64,000 nt of DNA from a virus. The translations under genes were made by a program, and so were the position numbers. Positions 34,578 through 42,533 of this stretch are shown here, piece after piece. The stretch covers positions 27,137-91,136 of the IMG/VR virus record IMGVR_UViG_3300008459_000012; one strand, 5' to 3'. The number at the start of each line of letters is the position of its first letter. Positions within the stretch are counted from its first letter, which is position 1. The notes beneath the pieces are model-generated. The model worked only from the letters and a program-made list of their open reading frames with translations. It searched no databases and had not been told where the DNA came from.

Positions 34578-35651
34578 ATGGATAAATTAGAAAAATTAAA
34601 CCAATTATTTAGTGATATTGAAAATAAAAATTTCAATATTTACTTGTATGTTCCTTCTATTCCTGAGAATGTATACTCAATGGCGGTTGAAGAAATATAT
34701 AACATTTGTTATCTCTTAAAAAGGAATAACTATAATGCTTTTCTTATTACAGGTGAAGATGAAAAAGAGCCTGAATATAAGATTCCTTTATATCTATCTG
34801 AAGAACTAAGGTCTTTACCGCATCTCTCACCAAAAAAAGACAATATCAGCGTTTCTCCAAGCGATGTAATGATTGTACCTGAGTTTTTTGTAAATGTAAT
34901 GCATCAAATTTCAGAAGCAAAGATTCAATGTGAAAAGATTGTTCTTTGTCAATCACAAACATATATGCTTGATTCTCTTCCACCAAATCATACTTGGGCG
35001 GCATGGGGATTCAATACAATTATTACAACTTCTGAACAGTTAAAGGAATTTATTCAAAGAAATTCAAGAGTAAATTATAATATTGAATCATATACTATTG
35101 GTATTCCTGATTATTTTAAACCTAAAAAAATCAAAAAACCAATTATTATGTATTTTTCAAGAGAGGATAGTGTAATTAAAAGATTATCAAAGATTTTCTT
35201 TATGAAATATCCTGAACTTTCTTGGGTATTGTTTGAAAGAGTTCAAGGTGGTGAACCATTTATCACAAGAGAAAAACTTGCTGAAAAAATGGGTGAAATT
35301 CCTGTTCTTCTTTGGCTTGATAAGGATGCAGGTTTTGGTACACTTCCACTTGAAGCAATGAAAAGTGGTGCTGTAGTTGTAGGTATGATTCCTGAACTTG
35401 AAAAGGATTATACTAAAGCTGATGATACAGCAGTTTGGTCAAATTCACTTGAAGTGCTTGCTGAACAACTTGGTGTTATTATTAAAGAATGGATGGTTGA
35501 TAATATCCCAACTAATGTTTATGAAAATATGCAAAAAGTTTCAAATCAGTTTACAACTGAAAATCATGAAAAAACACTAATTCAAGCTTTTTCAAACATC
35601 GTTGAAAATAGAAAAAATTTAATTAATCAAGCAATAGAAAATGAAAAATAA
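34578..35651 (+). CDS. GT-B fold glycosyltransferase (group 1-like)
   Basis: 357 residues. The C-terminal half carries the GT4-type nucleotide-sugar region (GFGTLPLEAMKSGAVVVG, about 253), with the acidic residue (Glu in LPLEAM) that contacts the sugar donor. The N-terminal half has the aromatic-rich Rossmann pattern of the acceptor domain. A related protein is at 48294 (GFGTLPLEAMACN). The protein should transfer a sugar from a nucleotide donor to a glycan or protein acceptor. It opens a plus-strand cassette with the GT-A gene at 35641, which overlaps its 3' end by 11 bases, and is followed by the sigma gene. It has no Shine-Dalgarno; the ATG follows seven A bases. Confidence 0.75.
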   Translation: MDKLEKLNQLFSDIENKNFNIYLYVPSIPENVYSMAVEEIYNICYLLKRNNYNAFLITGEDEKEPEYKIPLYLSEELRSLPHLSPKKDNISVSPSDVMIVPEFFVNVMHQISEAKIQCEKIVLCQSQTYMLDSLPPNHTWAAWGFNTIITTSEQLKEFIQRNSRVNYNIESYTIGIPDYFKPKKIKKPIIMYFSREDSVIKRLSKIFFMKYPELSWVLFERVQGGEPFITREKLAEKMGEIPVLLWLDKDAGFGTLPLEAMKSGAVVVGMIPELEKDYTKADDTAVWSNSLEVLAEQLGVIIKEWMVDNIPTNVYENMQKVSNQFTTENHEKTLIQAFSNIVENRKNLINQAIENEK

Positions 35652-36447
35652 TACCTTAGAAAATTTAACAGTAATTATTCCACTTAATAAGTTGGAGAAT
35701 GAATTGGATACTCAATTGTTTAATGTAGCGATTGAATCTATCTTTACACAAAAGAGTGATATCGTTCCAAGCGAAGTAATTATTATTACAAACAAAGAAA
35801 CTAAAGAACAAATTAAAACAGATAGACCTGTTAGTTTTGTTTTGAATGATGAAACTTCTAATAATTATCAAAGTCAAATTAACAAAGCTGTAAAAGAAGT
35901 TAAAACTTCATTTTTTATGATTTTGGATGGTGATGATGAATTTACACCAATTTATTTTGAAAATGTATCAGACCATATGGAAGAAATGTCAAATGTTGAT
36001 ATGTTCCTACCAATTGTTGCAGATGTTACATTAGATAAAAAGATTCATCGCTATATTAATGAAATCAATTGGGCAAAAGATGTAACAAATGATAAACATG
36101 GTTATCTTACAATGGAAACATTGATGAATTACAATCTTGTTTCAATTAATGGTGCTGTAATTAGAAAAGAAAAATTTGAAGAAGCAGGTGGTTTGAAAGA
36201 ATCAATGAAGCTTACTTTTGTTTATGAATTCTTAATGAGATTTACTAACATTGATGGTATTACATATACTATACCTAAGATTGGTTATCTAAGAAAAATA
36301 AACAGAGAAAATTGTTATTTAGCTGAAATGTCAAAAATGGATGGTGATGAAGTTAATTTTTGGTGGGGTTTGGCTAAAAAAGAATATGTTTGGCCTCATG
36401 ATAGAAATAAAACCTATGTAAAGAAAGAAGAAACACCTGTTATTTAA
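35641..36447 (+). CDS. GT-A fold glycosyltransferase family 2-like
   Basis: 268 residues with the GT2 pattern: NLTVIIPLN strand (9-16), a long connecting helix, and the metal-binding acidic motif in FFMILDGDDEF (DGDD at 96-99). The N-terminal part lacks the usual long loop between strand 1 and the nucleotide-binding helix, but the core is recognisable. It would add a sugar using a nucleotide-sugar donor. The start overlaps the 3' end of the upstream glycosyltransferase. Two sugar-transferase genes placed beside a late sigma gene suggest glycan modification late in infection, perhaps of virion proteins. Confidence 0.7.
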   Translation: MKNNTLENLTVIIPLNKLENELDTQLFNVAIESIFTQKSDIVPSEVIIITNKETKEQIKTDRPVSFVLNDETSNNYQSQINKAVKEVKTSFFMILDGDDEFTPIYFENVSDHMEEMSNVDMFLPIVADVTLDKKIHRYINEINWAKDVTNDKHGYLTMETLMNYNLVSINGAVIRKEKFEEAGGLKESMKLTFVYEFLMRFTNIDGITYTIPKIGYLRKINRENCYLAEMSKMDGDEVNFWWGLAKKEYVWPHDRNKTYVKKEETPVI

Positions 36448-36449
36448 TA

Positions 36450-37244
36450 ATGACTGAAAATAAAAAGGGTAGACGTGGTAGAAAAGCTAAACCAGGGTCT
36501 ATAAAAGAGTATTTTACTGACGATACAGAAAAGGCTATTATTAAATATAATAGCCCTGACTGTTCGTTAGAAGAAAAAAATGAGATTTATGAGAAACAAA
36601 TTCATAAGGCTCTAAAAAAACTTGCTTATTTTACCGCTAAATCATACTTCCTTTATTTTTCAAAGCGTTATACGATAGAAGATATGGAAAATGACCTTCT
36701 GATTTTTGCCTTCAATAATCTTCATATGTTTAATCCTGAAAAGATTAATAAACATGGTGTAAAATCAAAGGCATTTTCCTATTTCTCTACAATTTGTAAA
36801 AACGAAGCAAAACACATATCTGAAAGAAACTTTAATCAAGATAAATCTAGTGATGATGTTGTAGAAAATCTTGATTTATTTGAAAGAGATTTATCATTAT
36901 CATATTACATTGATGAAAACTTAGATGATTATACCGATACTAACTATATTAAAATAGTTTTTTTGGGTATGTGTAATGAAATTAAAAACAAAATAGAAAC
37001 AGATAAATTATTAAAAGAAATTGATGTTAATATTGGTTATTCATTAATCTCAATAATTGAAAACTTTAAGTATATTAATGAACCAACTGAATCAAAAATG
37101 AGTTTATTTTTTATCAATAATAGAGTTATTGATATGATTTGTGAAATCACAGAAAATAGATATAAAAAACAAGACATTAAAAAATCACTTAAAACATTTA
37201 AATGTGTCTATACAAAACTCAAAGATGAATATATGAATAATTAA
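36450..37244 (+). CDS. late sigma factor, T4 gp55-like
   Basis: 264 residues. Residues about 45-125 match the sigma70 region 2 core as found in T4-type late sigma factors: EKQIHKALKKLAYFTAKSYF, then a YTIEDMENDLLIFAFNNLHMFNPEK helix and AFSYFSTICKNEAKHISERN. In T4, gp55 directs host RNA polymerase to TATAAATA late promoters together with gp33 and the sliding clamp. There is no region 4, in line with gp55. The gene is two bases downstream of the GT-A gene. It probably reads the promoters of the structural genes here, and is therefore a candidate reader of the CTATTTATA or TATAAATA elements. Confidence 0.75.
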   Translation: MTENKKGRRGRKAKPGSIKEYFTDDTEKAIIKYNSPDCSLEEKNEIYEKQIHKALKKLAYFTAKSYFLYFSKRYTIEDMENDLLIFAFNNLHMFNPEKINKHGVKSKAFSYFSTICKNEAKHISERNFNQDKSSDDVVENLDLFERDLSLSYYIDENLDDYTDTNYIKIVFLGMCNEIKNKIETDKLLKEIDVNIGYSLISIIENFKYINEPTESKMSLFFINNRVIDMICEITENRYKKQDIKKSLKTFKCVYTKLKDEYMNN

Positions 37245-37253
37245 CTATTTATC
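37245..37253 (+). promoter_or_regulatory. CTATTTATC box before the gp53-like gene at 37269
   Basis: CTATTTATC, then TATAAATAATAGATA and the ATG (15 bases after the box). The intergenic sequence forms an inverted repeat CTATTTAT / ATAAATAATAG and also contains a T4-late-like TATAAATA (37254-37261). It lies immediately after the sigma gene. Confidence 0.4.
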
Positions 37254-37268
37254 TATAAATAATAGATA

Positions 37269-37571
37269 ATGGATGAGTTTAATATTTATGATGGGTTTAT
37301 AGACGACAATAGATTCTCAACACTACCATACTTTAAAATAGATGAGAGTGATACTGATATTTATATTGAATGGAATGTTGGTAATCGTTTAGATAGATTA
37401 GCATATACCTATTATCAGAACGCAGCATTGGGTAAATTCATATTAATGGCAAATCCCCAATACCTATCCGAAGGGGATTTAGATATTGGGGATATTTTAA
37501 GAATACCCATGCCAAAAGAAGATATGTTTGCCATACTAAGAAATAGAATTGAACTCTCAAGGAAGTTCTAA
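37269..37571 (+). CDS. small LysM/gp53-like baseplate protein
   Basis: 100 residues. Residues about 35-82 (NRLDRLAYTYYQNAALGKFI, then LMANPQYLSEGDLDIGDILR) follow the LysM pattern: two helices with conserved aromatic residues and a D-I-G-D-x-L-R-I-P closing strand. The same fold occurs in baseplate wedge proteins such as T4 gp53, and this length fits. A baseplate role is inferred from this family; a cell-wall binding role is possible. Its 3' end overlaps the convergent KTSC gene by 15 bases. It lies in the plus-strand cassette behind the sigma gene. Confidence 0.6.
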   Translation: MDEFNIYDGFIDDNRFSTLPYFKIDESDTDIYIEWNVGNRLDRLAYTYYQNAALGKFILMANPQYLSEGDLDIGDILRIPMPKEDMFAILRNRIELSRKF

Positions 37572-37808
37572 TCTAACTCCAAGATATCTGTTCTTGATAA
37601 ATTCTATAAATGCTTTTCCTGTTGAGTCTGCATCCTGTAGTTTAAAGTAATCTTCAGGTTTAACATTATCATATTGATATCTTAGATTACCCTTTACGAA
37701 AGTTACATATAAGGTATTGTTAGATGTATCATAAGTAGATGATACAATGTTTGATGAATCATACGTTGCTTCAACGATTCCATCTTCTTGTTTAACACTA
37801 GTTGTCAT
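37557..37808 (-). CDS. KTSC domain protein
   Basis: 83 residues. From about 17 to 72 (SSNIVSSTYDTSNNTLYVTF, then KGNLRYQYDNVKPEDYFKL and a STGKAFIEFIKNRY tail) it matches the KTSC domain, a short five-strand unit found alone in phages and prophages and at the C-terminus of some lysyl-tRNA synthetases. Its function is not established. The gene overlaps the Bcs1-like gene upstream by four bases (ATGA), so the two are co-translated and probably act together. The 3' end overlaps the convergent gp53-like gene. Confidence 0.8.
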   Translation of the reverse strand: MTTSVKQEDGIVEATYDSSNIVSSTYDTSNNTLYVTFVKGNLRYQYDNVKPEDYFKLQDADSTGKAFIEFIKNRYLGVRLELP

Positions 37809-38905
37809 AAATTTAGTAATTCTTCGTGTAGTTCTGATATATTATCAAAAGTTTTATTGTTTTCTATATTAAATTTTGTTTTTAATTCTTCAATTAAGTT
37901 TTCACTTGGTCTTTGAACCTCCATTAAAACATCGGTTCTACCCTTTCTTTTAATAGCATCATCAATTTTATCAAGTTCATTAGTTGTTATAATAAATATA
38001 ATATCATTTGGTGTATATATACCATCTAATACGTTTAAAATACAAGAAAGTGAAATTTTAACATCAGAATCTTTCTTTTCTTCCTTTCTGTTGATATCAT
38101 CTAATAAACAATCAATATCTTCAAATAATACAATTGATTTCTTTGGTCTATCAGAAATCAATGCAATAAGATTTGCATCTGTCATATCTTTAGATAAGTT
38201 AATTGCCATTATATCTCTTTTTGTATAATTAGATATACCTAATGATAATGATGATTTTCCTGTTCCTGGAGGACCATAAAAAAGATATGTTCTTTTATAT
38301 CTAATTCCATACTTATCATATTTTTCTTTTGATGAATTAAACCTATCTAAATCCTTTTTAAGGAACTCTGATACATTATTGTCAAGATAAATATTGTCAA
38401 ATGTCTTATTTATAACCTTACCTGCACATCTAATTTCACCATTAAAGTTATAAAAATACTTTATATATTTATTACCATAGTTATTATCAACATAATTCAT
38501 TAATTCTTTCAAAATAGACTTATTCCTACAAAAAATCATAAACATATGTTTATTATTCTTATATGGTGTCATACTATTTTGAATATTTTCAGCATTTTTC
38601 AACACTAAGAACCTATTTCCTTTAAATTTAAAATAAATAAATCCTGAATTATAAAACATGTTAACATCAAAGTTATCTGAACTTATAAAGTTATCATATA
38701 ATGTTCTATAATAAAGATTTTTAATAGACTCTTGTTTTTCAGATAAAACAAAGTTTTGAAATGAATAAAAGAAAAAAGAACTCTCTTCAATCTTCATTGA
38801 ACAAATGAGTCTATCTCTTAATGTTGTTAAAACAAAAAGAAAGAATTGTTTGAAGTAAACTAATGTACCTCCAAGAATGAGTGTTATTAATACTGTTTTA
38901 TCCAT
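37805..38905 (-). CDS. Bcs1-type AAA+ ATPase with N-terminal membrane segment
   Basis: 366 residues. Residues about 2-30 (LITLILGGTLVYFKQFFLFV) form a transmembrane helix, followed by a Bcs1-type N-domain (SSFFFYSFQNF). The AAA core is unmistakable: Walker A GPPGTGKSS (211-219), Walker B IVLFEDID (258-265) and a sensor region IIFIITTNELDKI. Bcs1 in mitochondria moves a folded iron-sulfur protein across the membrane; bacterial and phage relatives are of unknown role and appear in defence-related clusters. A membrane-bound hexameric remodeller is therefore likely. It is co-translated with KTSC and directly follows the split-intein SbcD gene. Confidence 0.85.
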   Translation of the reverse strand: MDKTVLITLILGGTLVYFKQFFLFVLTTLRDRLICSMKIEESSFFFYSFQNFVLSEKQESIKNLYYRTLYDNFISSDNFDVNMFYNSGFIYFKFKGNRFLVLKNAENIQNSMTPYKNNKHMFMIFCRNKSILKELMNYVDNNYGNKYIKYFYNFNGEIRCAGKVINKTFDNIYLDNNVSEFLKKDLDRFNSSKEKYDKYGIRYKRTYLFYGPPGTGKSSLSLGISNYTKRDIMAINLSKDMTDANLIALISDRPKKSIVLFEDIDCLLDDINRKEEKKDSDVKISLSCILNVLDGIYTPNDIIFIITTNELDKIDDAIKRKGRTDVLMEVQRPSENLIEELKTKFNIENNKTFDNISELHEELLNL

Positions 38906-40243
38906 TTATTTTAAAAATTCAGGTAAATATCCAAGTTTATTTATTATTTCTTCTTCGTTAAATCTAATATTGATTTTTGTTTCGGGATGAACGCATTTAC
39001 CAACCTGATTTTCTCCGTAGATTTGAATAATTCCATTCTTATCTGTTAAATCAAGTTCATATCTTTCACCATGCGATTTAAAGTTATCAAGTACAATCTT
39101 TTTAACTTTCCAATCATAGAATTGATTCTCCACATCTTTTTCAATCAATGATGTTATTTCATTATCAAGTGATAAAACATCCTTTATAAAGTCTTCTTGA
39201 TGGTTTTTAGCTTTCAAAAAGTTTATAAACTCCTGTCTTACACTATCATCATTGTTTAAATCAATTGTTTCATCAAATTCTTTAATCTTTAAAGATTTAT
39301 TTAGAATCTTAGATTTATCAAATTTAATAGTGGCGAATTCGCCATATTTAGATTCTAAATGTTTCTTAATCTTTTGTTTATTTTCAACATTAAATGTTGA
39401 ATATTGGTCCATCCAATGAATCTTAATATGATTATGTTTTCCAACATTTTTAAGTTCAATATCTAGATTTTGATAATCATAATCTTCATTGATATAGATA
39501 TTAAAGTATTTATAATCTGAGATTATTTCTTTCTTTTCAAAAGTTTTTGCTTCAATATCCCATAAAAGATAACCATGAAAAGCATTATCACCTTCACCGT
39601 AATTGGTACAATATAATGACGATGGGTAAGCAAAAAACTCTCTTCCATTTTTTTGATATGATTGTTGGAGATGTATATCTCCTGCCATTACAATATCACC
39701 TTTAAAATCAGCAAGAGAAACAATATTACTATCGGTATGGTATTGTCCATTTTGTAGATAACATCCATTAATTGGGTCATGGAAAAGGTCAATATAATAC
39801 TTATTATTATTGCGCTTTTCTTCATTGAATTCAAGCCAAGGGGATTTTCTATCAGGGTGATACCAAACAGCGAAAACAATATTATCAAGTTCAAAAAAAC
39901 CTGTTGAATCATAGTAGTGTATATTAGGATTGTTAATAATCTCAACAAGCATCTTGATTGATGACATTCTGTTGAGATTTGATTTCATTATATCGTGATT
40001 ACCATCAATAATAACCACAGGTGCTATCATAGCACAAGAAGTCAAAAAATCTCCTGCAAGGACATTGATTTCATTAAAAGGTTTTACATAGTTGTGGAAT
40101 AGGTCACCTACAATTACAATCAAATCAGGTCTGTCCTTGATTAGGGATTTAATTGTAAGACTTGAGATATGTTTTTGCTCTGCTAATCTGTCCAAATTAT
40201 TTTGGAAGTGGATATCAGCAAGATGAGCTATTTTCTGAATCAT
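38906..40243 (-). CDS. SbcD/Mre11-type nuclease fused to SbcC N-terminus and intein N-fragment
   Basis: 445 residues. Residues 1-about 370 are an Mre11/gp47-type metallophosphoesterase: D10 and H12 (ADIHFQN), GDLFH (46-50), GNHD (81-84), then a GDIHLQ motif. The C-terminus then shifts into SbcC: VKKIVLDNFKSHGERYELDL, and a P-loop start YGENQVGK. At residue 417 a Cys begins an intein N-fragment of 29 residues (CVHPETKINIRFNEEE, ending at the stop). Hence SbcD and the SbcC N-terminus are one chain that stops in the middle of a Walker A motif. The other half is at 31405-33975. After splicing the P-loop would read GENQVGKSN. Confidence 0.9.
   Translation of the reverse strand: MIQKIAHLADIHFQNNLDRLAEQKHISSLTIKSLIKDRPDLIVIVGDLFHNYVKPFNEINVLAGDFLTSCAMIAPVVIIDGNHDIMKSNLNRMSSIKMLVEIINNPNIHYYDSTGFFELDNIVFAVWYHPDRKSPWLEFNEEKRNNNKYYIDLFHDPINGCYLQNGQYHTDSNIVSLADFKGDIVMAGDIHLQQSYQKNGREFFAYPSSLYCTNYGEGDNAFHGYLLWDIEAKTFEKKEIISDYKYFNIYINEDYDYQNLDIELKNVGKHNHIKIHWMDQYSTFNVENKQKIKKHLESKYGEFATIKFDKSKILNKSLKIKEFDETIDLNNDDSVRQEFINFLKAKNHQEDFIKDVLSLDNEITSLIEKDVENQFYDWKVKKIVLDNFKSHGERYELDLTDKNGIIQIYGENQVGKCVHPETKINIRFNEEEIINKLGYLPEFLK
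38909..38995 (-). other. intein N-fragment (Int-N, 29 residues)
   Basis: It begins with the catalytic Cys (TGC, 38993-38995) after GENQVGK and contains only intein block A (CVHPETKINIR), ending in a stop. Normal N-fragments are about 100 residues, so this is an atypical, extremely short one comparable to the 25-residue type described for cold-lake phage terminase inteins. Confidence 0.85.
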
Positions 40244-40260
40244 AATACAAATATATGATT

Positions 40261-41157
40261 TTATGGGTTCATATTATCATAAATTTTATTAATTTTATTT
40301 TCCAATAACTCAAATTTAGAACCTACTTCAATTGGTTCATCCCATTTGTTATGCCAATGCCATGTAAAAGCACCATCAAAAAAATCTACATAACCAATAT
40401 TCTTAAATGCATAATCTAGTGTTGTATTTTCAAAACCCCATTCAGAATTAAACCAAACTCCTGGTAATACAAATAAATCATTTTTATTGATATTGGAGTA
40501 TAATCTATTACCCCAAGAAGTTGTATTTTTATTTGGTGGTATTTTTTTAAGTATTTCTAAAAATTCTAATGATAAACTAGATTCTTTTTCTAATCTCATT
40601 ACTGCACCATTCATAGTAATATTAGGTTCAAAGTCACTAAATCCTGATGTTCCCCATTGATAAAGGAATTCTAAATTATTCAATGGTCTCATATTTCTTA
40701 ATACTAAAACATCCATATCAATGTAAAAACCACCGTATTTATAAAGTATTAAAAGTCTAAAAACATCACCCTCTAAATAACATAAATCATCATATATATT
40801 TTCATTTTTTAGATAAATACAATCTTCTAAAATTGTATCTTTTATTTCATCATATAAATTCCAATTTTTTAAATTTACATATTTTGAAACTTCTTTAAAA
40901 AATATATTTTCACTTAAATCAACATTTGACCATAAATTAATTTCTAAATTTTCTAGTTCATTAGAATGTGATGTTATAATTGATTTTAAAACAGCTAATT
41001 GTTTTCTACCAAATTCTCTAGGTACTCTCCAAAAACAATGAAAAACTAGTTTATTTTTATTGTCATTATTTATATTTTTAGCATACTCTAAAGATTTTAA
41101 ATAACTAACCTTATCGGGCTTATATAAATTTATATTATTATCTATTAGTTTTAACAT
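40261..41157 (-). CDS. GT32-like glycosyltransferase (DXD)
   Basis: 298 residues from the ATG at 41157; a GTG at 41193 would overlap the next gene more. The segment DVFRLLILYKYGGFYIDMDV (about 131-149) is the GT32/DXD-type glycosyltransferase core, with D147-M-D149 as the metal-binding acidic motif. An N-terminal strand region (LVFHCFWRVPREFGRKQ) and a C-terminal His-rich end (GAFTWHWHNKW) are typical of the family, which includes mannosyl and glucosyltransferases. It overlaps the upstream GT8-like gene by 20 bases. It is the last gene of the sugar-modification run. Confidence 0.75.
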   Translation of the reverse strand: MLKLIDNNINLYKPDKVSYLKSLEYAKNINNDNKNKLVFHCFWRVPREFGRKQLAVLKSIITSHSNELENLEINLWSNVDLSENIFFKEVSKYVNLKNWNLYDEIKDTILEDCIYLKNENIYDDLCYLEGDVFRLLILYKYGGFYIDMDVLVLRNMRPLNNLEFLYQWGTSGFSDFEPNITMNGAVMRLEKESSLSLEFLEILKKIPPNKNTTSWGNRLYSNINKNDLFVLPGVWFNSEWGFENTTLDYAFKNIGYVDFFDGAFTWHWHNKWDEPIEVGSKFELLENKINKIYDNMNP

Positions 41158-41914
41158 TTTTAATTTTATTAATAATTTCTTTAGTATAAACACTATCTTT
41201 TATTTGATGACTATGGAATGTATAAATTTTTACAGGGATATTATAATTTATATATTTATCATTTATTTCATCATCTGTTAGTTTATTACTTATATATGCA
41301 TCAATTGTTTCAGAAAATCCATTAGGTAAATAGTTATATCCTATATCATAATCAACTTTATATTTAGTTAATAAACAATTAATAATCATTTCATCATTTC
41401 CCAAAATATAATCTCTTTTATTCATTTCATCAAATACCTCTTTAAAAAACCATTTATTTTTATTACTAAAAAGATAAGATGCATAAACATAACTCATTCT
41501 AGGTAATTCAGATGTAAAAATATTTACATGCTGCATCATAACATCTCTTGCTGATTCAAAAGCATTATGTGGATGCTTTGAAAATAAAGGAAAATCTGAA
41601 TTTATAATTTTATCTAAATTTTCTTCAAAAATATTATCTATTTTTTCTGTTACAATCATATCCGTATCAAGTATTAACCCAATATCATAATCACAATCAA
41701 TAGTTGAAAATATTTTTTGTTTACATATTTCATAATATGATTCATTATTTATTTGAATTGGTTTTATCTTTACTCTATCATTATTTGATTTATATATGAA
41801 ATTTATACTGTAAACAGTAATGTCATATTTAGAAAATTCTAAAACGGATTCAACTAAATTATCTAATATTGATACCCAATTTGATGTACAAAATGTTACA
41901 AAACCTTTTTTCAT
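41138..41914 (-). CDS. GT8-like glycosyltransferase
   Basis: 258 residues with the GT8-like layout: N-terminal sheet MKKGFVTFCTSNWVSILDNL, a metal-binding DTD at 83-85 in IGLILDTDMIV, and a later His/Asn-containing region (ILGNDEMIINC, HSHQIKD) that could bind the sugar. It should use a nucleotide sugar and a divalent metal. It overlaps its downstream neighbour by 20 bases and its start overlaps the methyltransferase gene at 41911 by four bases, giving a tight minus-strand operon. Confidence 0.65.
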   Translation of the reverse strand: MKKGFVTFCTSNWVSILDNLVESVLEFSKYDITVYSINFIYKSNNDRVKIKPIQINNESYYEICKQKIFSTIDCDYDIGLILDTDMIVTEKIDNIFEENLDKIINSDFPLFSKHPHNAFESARDVMMQHVNIFTSELPRMSYVYASYLFSNKNKWFFKEVFDEMNKRDYILGNDEMIINCLLTKYKVDYDIGYNYLPNGFSETIDAYISNKLTDDEINDKYINYNIPVKIYTFHSHQIKDSVYTKEIINKIKNVKTNR

Positions 41915-42507
41915 TTATATTTTTTAAATATCATTAACGTATTTTTAACATGGCTACCATTTGGTATATATGTAACATTACCAAATTCATCATATTTATA
42001 TACAGGTAAAGTTTCTCTCAATTCTAATGATTCTTTTTCTAGAAACTTAAAACCAATTTTATCAAAAGCATTAATCCAATAATCAGCATTTTGACAATTA
42101 ACATGATGATATCCAGGTTGCCCAGGAACTGCATGTGTCATTGCAACAATATTACAATATTCAAATGTTTTCATGAAATTAGGCATATATTGTTCCTCAA
42201 CATGTTCAACAAATTCACAACACCAAGCTAAATCATAATTTTTTTCAGGTATAAATTCCATTTCAACATAATCATGTATTTTGATGAAGTTTTTTACAGA
42301 TGAAGCTTCAATTGCTGGTAAATAACCTTCCACACCAATACCTTCTATATTTTTATCAAGAAAATATTTTAATGAATGTCCTGCTCCACACCCTACATCA
42401 ATAAATGTTTTAGGATTGTACCATTCAATTAATTTATCCCAAACTTGAGGTGACCAAGTACCAATATCATTTTCAATGATGCAACCGCCTAGATAATTTT
42501 TTTCCAT
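41911..42507 (-). CDS. SAM-dependent methyltransferase
   Basis: 198 residues. The Class I SAM-binding motif FIDVGCGAGHS lies at 35-45, a GIGVEGYLPAIE acidic loop follows, and DLAWCCEFVEHV is motif IV-like with Glu/His in place of a DPP-type catalytic site, typical of sugar or small-molecule O-methyltransferases. A C-terminal segment HHVNCQNADYWINAF fits the substrate region. In this glycan cluster, a sugar methyltransferase capping a glycan is the likely role, but DNA or protein substrates cannot be excluded. Confidence 0.7.
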   Translation of the reverse strand: MEKNYLGGCIIENDIGTWSPQVWDKLIEWYNPKTFIDVGCGAGHSLKYFLDKNIEGIGVEGYLPAIEASSVKNFIKIHDYVEMEFIPEKNYDLAWCCEFVEHVEEQYMPNFMKTFEYCNIVAMTHAVPGQPGYHHVNCQNADYWINAFDKIGFKFLEKESLELRETLPVYKYDEFGNVTYIPNGSHVKNTLMIFKKYK

Positions 42508-42533
42508 ATTTTTTTGTTTGACTAGTAATATTA

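Noticed and set aside
31405-40243. Reading the two SbcD/SbcC genes as a simple truncation, pseudogene or frameshift.
   Set aside because: The break falls exactly in the P-loop, with Cys at the start of one tail and VHN|S at the end of the other, and the rejoined sequence is a perfect Walker A. Random truncation would not give both intein ends.
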